A stretch of 64,000 bases of DNA from Talpa occidentalis (GCF_014898055.3 NW_023603184.1:120642615-120706614), one strand, 5' to 3'. Counted from the stretch's first letter, positions 35,086-46,225 are shown. The notes: a model not told the origin generated them from the letters alone. Program-made: numbers and translations.

Positions 35086-35504
35086 TTTTAAAGTGCTTAG
35101 AACTCAACTAGCTTTTATTTTGATTTTTTCCCCTTAAAACAGAAAGTACCCTGGGTTTTGAAAGTGAATTTTCTACCATGTTGTCAGCTTCCTTTGTCAG
35201 TGCTTGGTATTAGTTTGATGCTAACATCAGTCTTCACAACTCTGAAATCAAGGTCTACAATAAATAATCTACACAAGTTCTGCTCTTCACTCACAGCATC
35301 CTTACAGAAGGAGAAAGTCTGTATTATCTCTCCAGTATTCATCTCATCCATTTAACAAAGATCTCATCTTGTCCTTGTCATCCCTCCATCAAGAAAGGTA
35401 GGACATGCCTGGGTACTGGAATCCTTCACCTCATTTATAAAACAGGGACCTTATCTTAACCTCTTCCAGAAACCTGAGAGTAAAGAGAAAGTCACAAGTT
35501 AATA

Positions 35505-35755
35505 GTTCAGAAAATCAAAATCCATGACTCCAGAAAACTAGGGGAGAAACTTAGGCTGTAAGTTACCAGGTCAGATTTTTTGTAATGTGTCAATGTTGAT
35601 TCATCAGTTGTGAAAATGTACCCCTCATGGGGGGAGGCTATGAGCATAGACGGATGGTGGAGGGCAGGGTGATATGGGAAATTTCTATACCTTCCACCCA
35701 ATTTTGCCATGCACTTAAAACTCCTTGAAAAAAATCTTTTTTAAAAAAGAATTAC
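35505..35755 (+). mobile_element. Old LINE-1 (L1ME-type) 3' end
   Basis: 'taatgtgtcaatgttgattcatcagttgtgaaaatgtacccctcatggggg', 'ggcagggtgatatgggaaatttctataccttccacccaattttgcc' and 'cttaaaactccttgaaaaaaatctttt' are the characteristic 3' end of old L1ME elements, collinear on the plus strand. Confidence 0.78.
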
Positions 35756-37494
35756 ATGATCAACTTTAAAAGACAGTGAACTTTCTCAGCTTTCTAATAA
35801 TCATTACCACTTAGAGAATGAAAATGACAGTTGGTTCTATGACAAGAATGGGAACAGAGTCAGCAGCCAAAACCACTGAGAAAGCCCAATAAGCCTCCTG
35901 AAGAACTGAGTCCTCACAGAATTCTGTACAAAAGCAACCCCTAATCTCATTCTAGACAAAAATCCAAATAAGAGTAAACACATCATTAACCCACTCCACA
36001 CATGCCAGGTCATTTTTTCTTATTTTAGTCATGGAAACGCTAATGCACTTCCTTAAGTAAAAGTCTTTTAAAAATGAAAGCTTCAGCTGACTCTTTTTTT
36101 CCCCTTTTTACTGCCTCTGCCTTGTCTAATAAAAATGACTGAGTGTTTTCCTTTGTGATTTTTTAACTCCTAAGTGTAGGATTCCTCATATGCAGAATGC
36201 ATTATAATTGAGAACATTTATGAAGAGAGCATATTAAATGTCGCCACAAGAATACCACAAGCCAATGGGTATCACTTTCCTTTAACACTTGAAAGAGCAC
36301 ATAATGCCATGATATTAAAAAGAAAGACAAAAAGAAAGATTTTTGTTAACATTTCAAACCTTTGGCGTTATTAGCAGTACAACACAAGAGCTCTAATCTG
36401 AACTACCTGTGCTTATAGAAAGTGAACTTCAGTAGTAAAAATATTTTATCACATCGTCCAAGGGCTAAAATATAAAGCATATTTAGTTGGAGGTAATTAA
36501 AAATCAGTCTAGAATGCAAGCATATGACAAATGCCTATATAAAAAAAGGTCTTCCGTTAAAAAAAAAAGTATAAATCAAACAAAAGGTCACACACCAGAT
36601 AGCAGACAAGCGAAAGCAATACTTGAAGGCTTTGTGTTTTAGTAACACAATGACTGCTCAGCAAATGGATTCCACATGACGGGTGGTAGCCACTTGGCCA
36701 GACTGAACCCACTATCTTTCAAGGAACCAACCAGAGGTGACCTTCAAAAGAATTCTCCACTGAACACACACCACTATTTTCAGTCCCTTTTGGTTAAGGA
36801 TCAAAACAAAAACTGCAGTTAGTATTTCATCCTGATAATTTTCAGAAAGCCTCAAATGACAGCTAAGGGTTTTCCATATGCATGCCAGAGGGAAAGAGGA
36901 AAAAAAGAAAAATTACAATTGAAATTATATCTTTAAGAGAGCCAGTTAAGTCACTTACACACAAACAGGCTTCCAGTCTGCTGACACACAAAGTCATGGG
37001 TGAGGAATTTGTTTTAGGACTGTCATTAAAACAAATTAAACATTAAATCACCCAATTTTTATCTTTCATATTTAGACATTTTTCTCCTCCCTTTTTCTTT
37101 ACATAAACTGAATGATGATCTGAAATCTAGGGGCTTGAACGTAGAAGTGGGAAATCTCCCAGTGTGAACATTGAAGAACGTCACTAAGCCCTGTATAACC
37201 TCAGGGAAGCCATCACATCTCTCCCTTCTGCCATTTCCCCACCTGTAAGAAGCAAATCACACTTCTACTTCCTGTTGTGAAGAAAAGTGAAAGAACTATG
37301 GCAAGTGAAATTTGAAGAGACTTTTAACATGGTGTATGATAATCATAGAGTCGATTTTGAACATCTTAGAAATAATTTCTTCTATATAACCTATTTACCA
37401 CATAGAACGACTTCCTCTATAATATTGAAAATAATAAAGAAGCTTGACCCTACCGGCTCATGGACTGTTACCTGCTCTGGGCAGTTTAGTCTAA
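35756..37494. other. No gene or named repeat seen
   Basis: Unique-looking. The 70-codon plus frame at 37287-37499 (starting MKELWQVKFEETF) has no domain that I recognise and uses an alternative start. Confidence 0.45.
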
Positions 37495-37615
37495 ATTAAC
37501 CTCCAAGAGGGCAGGGATTTTGTGTTTGCTTTTCAATGTAACTTCAGCACTTACAACAGTACCTGGTATACAGTAAGTGTTCATTAAATATTAGATGAAT
37601 AAGTGAATAAGAGGT
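37495..37615 (+). mobile_element. LINE-2 3' end remnant
   Basis: 'ctccaagagggcagggattttgtg', 'cttcagcacttacaacagtacctggtatacagtaagtgttcattaaatatta' and 'gatgaataagtgaataa' match the L2 3' terminus in order and spacing. Confidence 0.8.
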
Positions 37616-39189
37616 TAGTCTTTACAAATATAGGAATGCTTTTTGATCTTGGCCACCTCAGGTGTAAATTTTCTTTAAAAGTGTAGTAGCACCCTTCCTT
37701 AACTTCTTAGGAAGATTATAAGGGCCATAATCATATATTTACCAATGGTGAAAGGTGACTACTGTGTATATCCTGAATTTTAGCGATGCTTCAGCATGTC
37801 TTAAACTAGTAAATCTCCCCAGAATTTTTCATCTAATGTTTCAGCTCTTTTATGCTCCTATTATTCCCTACCCTTTCTGTTAGGTTGTCATTTCTCCCTA
37901 TTGTAAAAATAGGCTTTACTAAATTATTGAATGCTTAAAAATCAATCAGCTACAAATTAGCAGTGTGTAAGTATGAGGACAAGGCTCTAAGTGAAGACAT
38001 GAGGTCTTCTCCAAGTTAAGAACGTGATCTTTATACTTCTTAAGTCTGATTCATCACAAATTCTGTTTTTCAGACTACTTTCTGATTCTTCACCTTGTTC
38101 TGGATGGGTAAGATAGCCAAGTTCCAAATATACTTAATCAATTCATGGAAACACTTCAGTGTGACACTTATAGGGGCTAAGAGACAATTGTTGCATTGAT
38201 CTGACTAATGGGTGGTTAGCTGAGTAAGCAGCTGGTATAGGGATGTCCAAAACAAAACACCAGAAGTACAGGGAGGTCGGTCGCCAGCAAGTGGAAATGC
38301 CATTCTCAGTATTCAGGTTACCAGGACTGAAGCCATTGCAGAGAAGCTAGAGCCAAGGAAGGAACTGAGAAAGTCATCAAAATAAGAGGTACAGTAGAAA
38401 TGACAACTTACAGACAAAATAAAAACCCAACTTTCCACCATGGAAAACAATGGCAGTGTTAGACTTGACTCAACAGAGTCCCAGAGTTCAAGTTGAAGGG
38501 CCTTAAATTCTCAAAGCAGGTCAGAATAGATCCTCCAGGTAGGGGTGAAATGTCTTAAATAGTGGCAAAGCTAAGGTATTCAGCAAATAACAACAGGACA
38601 AAGAGGTCACTTGGCTTACAAGTACCCCTTCTCCAAGGCACTAGAGCATCACCACAGCCAAAGGGGATAAAATGCCTAAACAGTTGACTACTAAGAAGCA
38701 TTGCCGTTGGTGAGTGCAAAGGTAGGAAACCCTTAAGGAAACCCAAGGAGACAACTGGCTAGCCTAGAAGAGGCAACATATGTCTCTCAAAAACATATTT
38801 GTTTCACTCATTTTATATATACATCTCAAACACTTCTTTACATACATTACACTGGTCAACACATTATATTATTCCCTGAAATAACAGTTCCAAAGTGGCA
38901 GATATAAGTGATAAGCCAGCTCTGGAGCCAGCTAAAGCAGAACTTCTTCAGCATGCAGCCAGACTTCAGCAGACGGACCATGAAATCTATGGGTCTTATT
39001 GAGGGGGGATAGCGAAGATGAAAGTAGTAGGTCAGGAAGATCTATCTGGAAGGACAAGCATTGTAGCTGAATTGGAGCAGAGAAACAGGAGGCAAAGAGC
39101 TGACATAGGTGACAAAAGATATCCAGGAATAGCTTGATGAAGACTCTGACAATTTTCAACTTGGGTAACAAACAGAGAAGAAACTATCA
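37616..39189. other. No gene or named repeat seen
   Basis: Unique-looking, with no recognisable exon, RNA gene or repeat. Confidence 0.45.
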
Positions 39190-39395
39190 TTTATTATGAC
39201 TTTCTGTGAACCAAGTACAATGCTAGCACTGTTCACATGTGTTATTTCACTCTTATTCCTCACTTTAAACCTGCAAAAGGTAAGTATATCATTCCTGTCT
39301 TACAGGAGAGCAAATTTATTTCAAAGAGATGAAAAGAATTGTATATATAGTCACACAGTGTGGATGACAGATGGAATTTACTCCAGAGTGATCTG
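39190..39395 (-). mobile_element. MIR SINE remnant
   Basis: 'gtgaaccaagtacaatgctagcactgttcacatgtgttatttcactcttattcctcac', 'gtatatcattcctgtcttacaggagagcaaattt', 'agtcacacagtgtggatgacagatgg' follow the minus-strand MIR order. Confidence 0.65.
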
Positions 39396-40101
39396 ATTCT
39401 AAAATCCTACATGCACCAACTGACACACAAGGAGCCATCACTAAAAAAGAAATGAAAGAAGGGGGCTGGTTAAAGAAAAGGGATCTACAAAGCTGCAAGC
39501 ATCTTTTCATGGGACTTGAAGAATCAGCCTGAACAGAGAGGTCTTCCTGGTGTGTGTGGCTTTCAAAGAACAGTGAGTACATCAGACTGGAAGTGGTGAT
39601 CCACAGGGAGCCTCCCTAGCCCTGGGGGAATAGCATTTTTAAATAATATTCTACATAAAACTGCTCTAAAGGCTCCTATCTAACCTGTGTATCTAACTTA
39701 TGTGCTGCTTGCTCAAGGTTCTTAAATCAGGCCCCATTTCATGGGCTCTTAGACAAAGGTCAGTTTGGGAAAGAAATGTGATTCTTGGGTAAAATAAAAA
39801 ATTCAAATTAGGAAAAAAATCCAACATTTCCATGAAAAACCATTAAACTTTTGGGGTGTTGTTTCTTGATCTGGGTACTTCTTATGTAGATATACAAATG
39901 CAGATATATACTTATTATATGTATTCACTTCTATGTGTATAATATGGTTCAATAAAAAGCTGTTAAATTGCCAAAGCAGAGTAATATTTTATTCTTGCCC
40001 TATTCTAATGTAAACTGATCTTTTATAAGCAATAAAGCAAAAAAAGTTTGAATATGGAGATACAAGCTCTAAGACTCCTCTCTCCTAATGGATATCACTA
40101 A

Positions 40102-40395
40102 GAGAAGCACTTTACTGAGAACCAGAAGGCTGTTGCCTTGGAAACAGGAGCTGTAACTACTGCAATCACACCTCGGGAGCAAAGATGGCCAAGATCTATT
40201 TCAATTCTTAGATGCCTCGAGGAACCGCAGATGACTGTAACTATGGAAGATAGCCAATCTGTAGTAATGAAGAAGCACATGCCAGAGTTAGAAAGGCTGC
40301 TACTGAGAAGGAAAATAAAAAGAGATTGGAGGGAAGCGGTGAGAGGGAGAAAGAAAAAGACAAAACGCAAGCATAACAAGAGAAGTCCAATCTAA
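40102..40395 (+). other. 97-codon open frame over an X-box; coding status unknown
   Basis: The frame is open from just after a stop at 40099-40101 to the stop ending at 40395, with the first ATG well inside (about 40231). The translation is basic towards the end (LLRRKIKRDWREAVRGRKKKTKRK). I recognise no family. The 5' part contains the X-box at 40132-40145. It could be a first exon or chance; no promoter CpG island or clear donor supports an exon. Confidence 0.2.
40132..40145. promoter_or_regulatory. RFX X-box motif
   Basis: GTTGCCTTGGAAAC matches the RFX-family X-box (two half sites GTTRCC and GGNAAC with a two-base spacer), typical of ciliary gene promoters and enhancers. All six bases of the left half site fit the consensus and the right half fits GGNAAC. 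No gene start can be shown next to it. Confidence 0.5.
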
Positions 40396-40424
40396 GAACT
40401 GCATGGCTGAAAGACTAGGAATTT

Positions 40425-40780
40425 TATTTATTTATCCATTGTACCCTCTTTATTGGGCACCCACTGGCTGCCAGCACTATGCTAGGTGCACAGAGTACAA
40501 AGCTGAATAAGATGGTCCTTTTGCAGGAATAGACACACTCAAAGCAATCCACCGGAGGTGTAAGCACCCAGAACAAAGTGGGGGAACTGATTAATCCTGA
40601 TGTGAAAGGGATGCAGGAGGCTGCAGAGAGATGGTGGCATTTTAAACTGGTACCCAAAGAACATGTAGGAGTTACCCAGGCAGAGGTGAGGAGGGGCATT
40701 GTAGGTCAAGGGATTGGCAGGTACAAAGGACAGAGGCATGAAATAGCACCTGTTTCTCAACAGTGTGACTACCTGCAATT
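40425..40780 (+). mobile_element. Ancient mammalian repeat, left part, unassigned
   Basis: 'ctttattgggcacccactggctgccagcactatgctaggtgcacagagtacaaagctgaataagatgg' followed by 'acatgtaggagttacccaggcagaggtgaggag' and 'ggtacaaaggacagaggcatgaaatagcacc' reproduces a long old repeat that I know by sequence but cannot name. The SINE at 40798 lies in or at the edge of it, and further blocks resume at 41370-41730. Confidence 0.6.
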
Positions 40781-40797
40781 GTAGGTGAGACAATTCT

Positions 40798-41136
40798 TTT
40801 TTTTTTTTTTTTTTTTTTTTAATTTTTTTTTTTTTTAAATAGAGGCATGTTTTATTTATTTATTTATTTGTTTGTTTTGTTTTGTTTATACATGCACTGG
40901 GTACAGTCAGAAGCGTGGGAGGGTGAGAGAATTCACCAGAGCCAGAGCGGGGAGCAGAGCAGGCAGAAGGACCGAAGTACACTGCCGAGGGGAGCAGCGG
41001 GCGGCAGGAGAGGTCTGCGCGCCATGTGGGACCCTCCTCCGGTGGCCGGGGAGCAGCCGGGGATCGAACCGGCGCTGCAGAGGCCGCGGGCAGCTTCGTA
41101 ACCCAGCGCTCAACCGCTGCGCCACCGGGGAGGCCC
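40798..41136 (-). mobile_element. tRNA-derived SINE, subfamily A (young)
   Basis: Reverse copy; on the minus strand A box TGGCGCAGCGG and B box GGTTCGATCCC are intact. The tail runs through (AAAC)n and (AAAT)n to the GCATGCCTCTA-type module and a very long poly(A) (poly T at 40797-40836, nearly uninterrupted). Perfect 17-base target-site duplications GTAGGTGAGACAATTCT lie at 40781-40797 and 41137-41153. The long intact poly(A) also suggests a recent insertion. Confidence 0.96.
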
Positions 41137-41369
41137 GTAGGTGAGACAATTCTGTGTTTGAGACACTGTCCCACACACTGCACAATAGTTGCCACCTCTG
41201 ACCACACCTGCTAATCACCGGCAGCAACTCCCAATCATTACAACAACTAGAGTAATATCCCCTACATTTCTAAGTGTGGGGGATGGGTCAGAATGCTATT
41301 ACTTGAAGTTGAAAGCCCAAGAAGTTAGGGGAACATGTGTGTGTGTGTAGCTGAAGTAGGGGCGGGGGG

Positions 41370-41735
41370 CAGGGTGGAGTTGAGTAAGAGAACGTAGATG
41401 GGACCAGAGTGAAGGATCTCGCACACCATGCCAAGGGGCCGGCCACTCTTCTAGACTCAGAGAAGAGACTGCAGACTCAAAGCAGTTATGTAGGAGGCCA
41501 GTCTGACAAGACTTGGCACGGAATATGAGGAGGTGGAGAAGAAGGAAGAGTGGAAAAATAAAGAATAACCCCCACAGTTTTAAGCTTGGACAACTGAGTA
41601 AACAGTAGTGGCATGAAACAAAGTGGTAAATAGGAGTAAGAGCAGGTGGGGGGGGCGGGGGCTGGGGGGATGGAAGGGTGAGGTGGAAAGTGAACCTGAA
41701 ACACCTAAAGGACATCCAAGTAGAATGTCTGCTTG
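41370..41735 (+). mobile_element. Ancient mammalian repeat, right part, unassigned
   Basis: 'ctagactcagagaagagactgcag', 'gtaggaggccagtctgacaagacttgg', 'agcttggacaactgagtaaacagtag' and 'gaaacacctaaaggacatccaagtagaatgtctgcttgg' follow the order of the same long old repeat whose left part is at 40425-40780. A G-rich run at 41645-41670 lies inside it. The 195-codon minus frame here is a shadow. Confidence 0.5.
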
Positions 41736-41883
41736 GACTTCTTCTGACACCCCAAGGTGTCACACTTAGGGTCATTGGTGTGTCTAAATTGCTCCCATCT
41801 GAGTGTGGGTGTGCCCTGTGATGGAAGGGTATCCTGCCCGGGGTTGGCTTCTGTCTTGCACACTTCAGTGAGGTCTGCACAGA

Positions 41884-42995
41884 CACATCTCCAACAGCAA
41901 AGGAAACAGAAGGATATAAGCAATTAGGACTACATCAAACTAAGAAGCTTCTGCACAGGGAAAGACACCGTAATGAAGACAAAAAATTTCTCCCAACTGA
42001 ATGGGAGAAAATATTCACACACCAGACATCTGACCAGGGGCTGATATCAAAGATCTACCAAGAATTCATACAATTCGACAAAAAGAAATGTACCCAATCA
42101 AAAAAAGAGCAGAAGTGCTAAGTAGGCAGTTATCAAAAGAAAACATACAGATGGCCAATAGGCCGAAGCAATGCTTATCATCACTTGTCATCAGGAATTA
42201 TGCAAATCAAAACCACAGAAACCAACTCACTCCTGTCAGAATGGCCCATATCAAAAGACCTAAAAAAAAAAAAAAGGTGCTGGCGAGAACATGGAGAAAA
42301 AGGAACACTTTCACACCTTGGTGTGAATGTAGACCTGTTGGTGGGAATGTAGACCTGTCCAGCCTCTATGGAAAGAACTACGGAGGTCTCTCAAAACATT
42401 AAAAATGGATCGACCATACCAGCGATTCCACTCTCAGGTATCTACTCAAGGAACACAAATTTGAAGGAATATACGCGCTCCTATGTTCATTGCAGCATTA
42501 TTTACAATAGCCAAACTATTGAAACAACCTAAGTGCCCCCAAACAGAAGAGTAGATCAAAATGTGATCTATATACACAATGGATTACTACTCAGCTATCA
42601 AAACATATAAATTCATGCCATTATGTGACAACATGAATGGAGCTAGAAGGTATTGTATTAAGTGAAATAAGTCAGAAGGAAGAAGACAAATACTGATAGT
42701 GGAATATAGAGAAACCAGACAAAGGGTCATCAGATAAAGCCAAACTCAAAAACTAGCTCTTGAAAGCAGACGATAGAACTGAGACATTCGGGGAAGAAGG
42801 GAAGAGGGGAGAGACAAGCACAAAGTGGGGAGGGAGCGAAATTGACTATGGTGGGGGACCACGCTTTGATGGTGAGAACACTATGGTAACATCACTGGAA
42901 GGGGATTGGGGGGACCCTATACTTCCAAAATATAAACAACAACGTAAATGAGTGTTACCTCAATGTTAAAAATAAATACCTTTTTTAAATTGAAG
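41884..42995 (+). mobile_element. LINE-1, ORF2 3' part plus 3' UTR (about 1.1 kb)
   Basis: The longest L1 piece in the window. Translating across frames gives recognisable ORF2 protein C-terminal blocks: DYIKLRSFCTGKDTV (about 41930-41972), QLNGRKYSHTRH (about 41996-42030), then the conserved 'tcaaaaccac', 'gtcagaatgg', 'gttcattgcagcattatttacaatagcca' DNA blocks, and a 3' UTR ending in 'aaaataaatacctttttt'. Stops and frameshifts interrupt ORF2, and the endonuclease and reverse-transcriptase domains are absent. A local duplication of 'gaatgtagacctgt' lies at 42322-42358. Confidence 0.88.
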
Positions 42996-43004
42996 AAAAA
43001 GAAC

Positions 43005-43205
43005 AAAATAGTTGTAACCAGACAGAGGGGGAAAAGATACCGGGTAAATCAAGCTGGAGGGATCAAGCGTATGGTGGAACACAGAAATTAGCCTTTTGGT
43101 GGTGGACTTAATGTAGTATGTATAGGTGTCCAACTATAATCCTGGGCACCTGAAATCTGTATAATATTATCAACCAATGTTACTTCAATAAAATTTTATT
43201 TTTAA
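43005..43205 (+). mobile_element. Second LINE-1 3' end, different family
   Basis: 'ttttggtggtggacttaatgtagtatgtataggtgtccaactataatcctgggcacctgaaatctgtataatattatcaaccaatgttacttcaataaaa' is a distinct old L1 3' UTR type, adjacent to the previous L1. It ends in AATAAA. Confidence 0.7.
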
Positions 43206-43665
43206 TTCTGAGATATCTGGGAGTGGCTTAAGAATCTTCCCAGGCCACCGACTGTTCTTTCATTTAGGAGTCTTACCCCACATTAAACATTTAAAAACAT
43301 GCCCAACTTCCACACTGAATATACATTACTTTTATTATATTTCTTACGTTTTATAGGTGTTTGATTAAATAGATGTTACCTTCAATTTTGCAATTTTCTT
43401 TCAGTATTCAAGAAACCAATAAAAACTTATTTTTTTCTGATTTTCAATCTTTTGCAGAAGGTTATCTGGCAAACTCCATTAATGAATGACCCTGGACAAG
43501 TGTCTAACCTCCCTCACCAAATCACTCTCACCCTGGCCCTGTGGTCTCAGGTTAAATTTGCCTCCTGAAAGAAGCCTTTCTTCTAATACAGCATCTTGCC
43601 TTATTTTACTCAGAGCCCTTATCTCTAATTGCTACTTCCTATTTTCTGTATTGCCTTACCTGTTT

Positions 43666-43991
43666 TGTTGTTGTTTTTTTTTATAGAGGCATGTTTTATT
43701 TATTTGTTTGTTTGTTTGTTTGTTTTTTGTTTATACATGCACTGGGTACAGTCAGAAGCGCGGGAGGGTGAGAGAATTCACCAGAGCCAGAGCGGGGAGC
43801 AGAGCAGGCAGAAGGACCGAAGTACACTGCTGAGGGGAGCAGCGGGCGGCAGGAGAGGTCTGTGCGCCATGTGGGACCCTCCTCCAGTGGCCGGGGAGCA
43901 GCCGGGGGGCAGCCAGGGATCGAACCGGCACCGCAGAGGCCGCAGGCAGCTTCGCAACCCAGCGCTCAACCGCTGCGCCACTGGGAGGCCC
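43666..43991 (-). mobile_element. tRNA-derived SINE, subfamily A (young)
   Basis: Reverse copy, promoter boxes intact on the minus strand, tail with (GTTT)n and the TAGAGGCATG module. Perfect 15-base target-site duplications TTGCCTTACCTGTTT lie at 43651-43665 and 43992-44006. The body contains a duplicated 'gcagcc(g)gggg' segment near 43896-43912. Confidence 0.95.
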
Positions 43992-44126
43992 TTGCCTTAC
44001 CTGTTTATACACAGCTTCCCCCACTACAATGAAACTTCTAGAAAGCAGGGAGCGTGTGGGTCTTGTTCACCAAGCTCTTCCTAGCTCCTTGGAGCCTGCT
44101 GAACCACTGTTAAGACTAACAATGTT

Positions 44127-44397
44127 GGGCCTCCCTGGTGGCACAGGGGTCAAAATCTCAGCACTATCAGCTATTACCAGCCACTGTGCCATGAGTTCAC
44201 TCCCTGGCCAGGAAGGTGACCCACCTGGCCCAGCAGACCTCTCTTATCGCCACGCTGCTCCTTTCAACAGTGTATCTCAGTAGATCTACCTGTTCTGCTC
44301 CCCACTCTCTCTGGTGAATCCTCTCACCCCCGCACCTCTGGCCTATACCCCAGTTCTTGTTATAAATAAAAATTAAAATAATAAAAATCTTTTTAAA
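44127..44397 (+). mobile_element. tRNA-derived SINE, subfamily B
   Basis: B head ('caaaatctcagcactatcagctattaccag'), body and tail 'aataataaaaatcttttt'. Perfect 15-base target-site duplications AAGACTAACAATGTT lie at 44112-44126 and 44398-44412. It lies at the left edge of an old L1 that resumes at 44401 ('aacaatgttcactgcagcatt'). Confidence 0.94.
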
Positions 44398-44519
44398 AAG
44401 ACTAACAATGTTCACTGCAGCATTATTTTAATAAAAACTGGCAACAGGCTGAATGTCCATCAATAGGGAAAATGGGTGAATAAATCATGATGCATCCACA
44501 TTATAAAATATTAGGAAGA

Positions 44520-44779
44520 GGGCCTCCCTAATGGCACAGGGGTTAAAGACACAGCACTATCATTCTATCGCCAGCCACTGCAGCACAAGTTCCATGCCCA
44601 GCCAGCCAGGGAGCTGACTCACACGGTGCAGCAGACTCTCCTGCCTCCCCTGCTGCTCCCCTCAACAGTGTATTTCAGTAGATCCGCCTGTTCTGCTCCC
44701 CACTCTGTCTCTGGTGAATCCTCTCACCCCCACACCTCTGGTTTACATCCCAGTTCTTGTATGCATAAATAAATAAATC
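44520..44779 (+). mobile_element. tRNA-derived SINE, subfamily B
   Basis: B head ('ggggttaaagacacagcactatcattctatcgccagcc'), full body and 'gcataaataaataaatct' tail that runs directly into an AT microsatellite. The host is the old L1 at 44398-45130. Target-site duplications are blurred by the microsatellite ('ttaggaaga' versus 'atggaaga'). Confidence 0.9.
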
Positions 44780-44816
44780 TAAATATATATAAATATATAA
44801 AAATATATATAAATAA

Positions 44817-44850
<34 letters not shown>
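44780..44850. repeat. AT microsatellite grown from a SINE tail
   Basis: 'aaatatatataaatatataaa' degenerating into pure (AT)n at 44824-44850, immediately 3' of the SINE tail. Confidence 0.9.
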
Positions 44851-45130
44851 GGAAGAATATTCTGACCTGGAGGGAGGGGGAAATGTCCATAAGGTATTGT
44901 TTGATGAATGAAGCAATTTATAAAATATTTTAAAATCATATTTTCATTTAAAAGGAGGGAAAAACACTATGTGGGTGAATACATTTATACATGTTTGAAT
45001 AAGCACAGAATTAGGAAGAGAAGGAAACAAGCAACAGTTAACACTGATGTCCTTCAGAGTATGACAGCATTGCAGGGACTGATTTCATTGCTATGGTGAG
45101 ACTGCCTTTCATAATTTTTTAAATTAAAGA

Positions 45131-45784
45131 ATTCTAGCCTCAAAAGTATTAGACCATCATATAAGTACTGTGTTTATGTTGTTTTTATTTCCTCTGGACT
45201 CACCTATGGCCAGTTTCATAGTCATTTCCCATTCAATTTACTAAAAAAGACAAACTATTTCACCACAAAGTAGCAGAACTGTCTTGCCTTTGATTAAAGA
45301 CAGTAGTTCCCCTGGAGGAACCTGGAAATGATCTGAAAACCTTTTCAACGAGCCACTGAGAGCCCAAATTGAAGCTGCCCAGCGAAGAGAAAAGCAGAAG
45401 GCACAAGGGTGGGAGCCAGGCCAGTGCCCAGTAAGCATGTGCTTCCTGGGGTGCATGTCAGATCCTCCATGCACCTGCCACCACCCATTTTCCCAGAACT
45501 CCAGTTGGCTGGACACTGGGAAGTGATATTTTGAAGGCCCAAGGCACTTTTTTCAAGAGGCCCTTAAATCAAATGTCCTTGTGTATGCCAGAAATACCTA
45601 TAAGGAAAATCTTATCACAAAACAAGCATCTCTCAGACATGTCAAGGATTCTTTCAATTAATTCCTTAAGCTGATCAAGTGATAAAGACTAGGAATTTAA
45701 AACAACTCCGAGATTTCTACAGCACGGTGCTAATCTACCTCTAAGTTACTCCACCAGCCACACAAGAAATGGTATGAGTGGAAC
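45131..45784. other. No gene or named repeat seen
   Basis: Unique-looking. The minus frame at 45241-45516 (91 codons) is open but has no recognisable domain. Confidence 0.45.
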
Positions 45785-46000
45785 AGGCTCTTGCAACTCA
45801 TAGCTTGGCTTTTGTAAATAGTGCTGTGATGAACACAGGAGTGTATATATCCCTTTGAATTTGTGTTTTTGTGTTTTTTTATTTAATACCTAGGAGTGGA
45901 ATTGCTGCATCATATGGTACATCAATTTTTTAACATTTTGAGACATATCCAAACTGTTTTCCACAGCGTCTGGACCAGTCTACACGGGTTCCTTTTTCTT
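45785..46000 (-). mobile_element. Old LINE-1 3' remnant
   Basis: 'gcttggcttttgtaaatagtgctgtgatgaacacaggagtgtatatatcc', 'acctaggagtggaattgctgcatcatatggtac', 'aaactgttttccacagcgtctg' are the minus-strand ORF2-3' blocks of L1, diverged. Confidence 0.8.
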
Positions 46001-46119
46001 GCAGGAGGTGTTTTGAAGTAGGGATCTGAAAAACAGAGTAGGAATCTCATCTCTGGAGGACCATTACTTGAGAAGCCCTTTATGAAACACATTATTTCCA
46101 TCAAACCCTCTAGGGTGAA

Positions 46120-46225
46120 ATATCATTCCCGTCCAGGTTTTTCAGAAGAAGATATTGAGGCCCCAGAGAAGTAAGTAACAATTCAAGATTTCAAACTTAG
46201 GCCTTGCAGTCCCTGATGACAGGAT
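46120..46225 (-). mobile_element. MIR SINE remnant
   Basis: 'cagaagaagatattgaggccccagagaagtaagtaacaattcaagatttcaaac' resembles the minus-strand MIR core. Short and diverged. Confidence 0.55.

Larger units (their letters stand above)
32513..35499. other. 3 kb with no gene seen
   Basis: Holds the right arm of the 40-base inverted duplication (32683-32722) and an old unassigned repeat (34690-35085), otherwise unique-looking. Short open frames carry no recognisable signature. Part of 32513-34100 could be an old LTR-type element, but I cannot find termini. Confidence 0.4.
44398..45130 (+). mobile_element. Old LINE-1 (L1M), interrupted by a SINE
   Basis: 'caatgttcactgcagcattatttt', 'ggctgaatgtccatcaatagggaaaatgggtgaataaatcatgatgcatcc' and, right of the SINE at 44520, 'atgaatgaagcaatttataaaata' plus 'ggtgaatacatttatacatg' are collinear L1M 3' blocks. 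The right limit is uncertain. Confidence 0.65.

Noticed and set aside
32513..40780. 8.3 kb without any lineage-specific SINE, possibly a constrained region
   Set aside because: With 28 copies in 64 kb the mean gap is about 2.3 kb, and a largest gap near 7-8 kb is expected by chance, so absence alone is not evidence of selection.
40860..41227. Overlapping open frames of 84-115 codons on both strands (also at 12317, 32084, 43629, 54660, 58941 and 61273), with recurring peptides such as SACSAPRSGSGEFSHPP
   Set aside because: They are translations of the CpG-rich SINE body, identical between copies because the SINE is young. They start and stop in SINE sequence and tails.
41299..41886. 195-codon minus-strand open frame
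   Set aside because: Lies over an ancient repeat with a C-rich strand; proline/serine-rich translation, no domain, no splice or promoter context.
42088..42402. 104-codon plus-strand frame with a ribosomal-protein-like basic composition (KRPKKKKKVLARTWRK)
   Set aside because: It lies wholly in the L1 ORF2 3' region in a shifted frame; the lysine run comes from an A14 tract.
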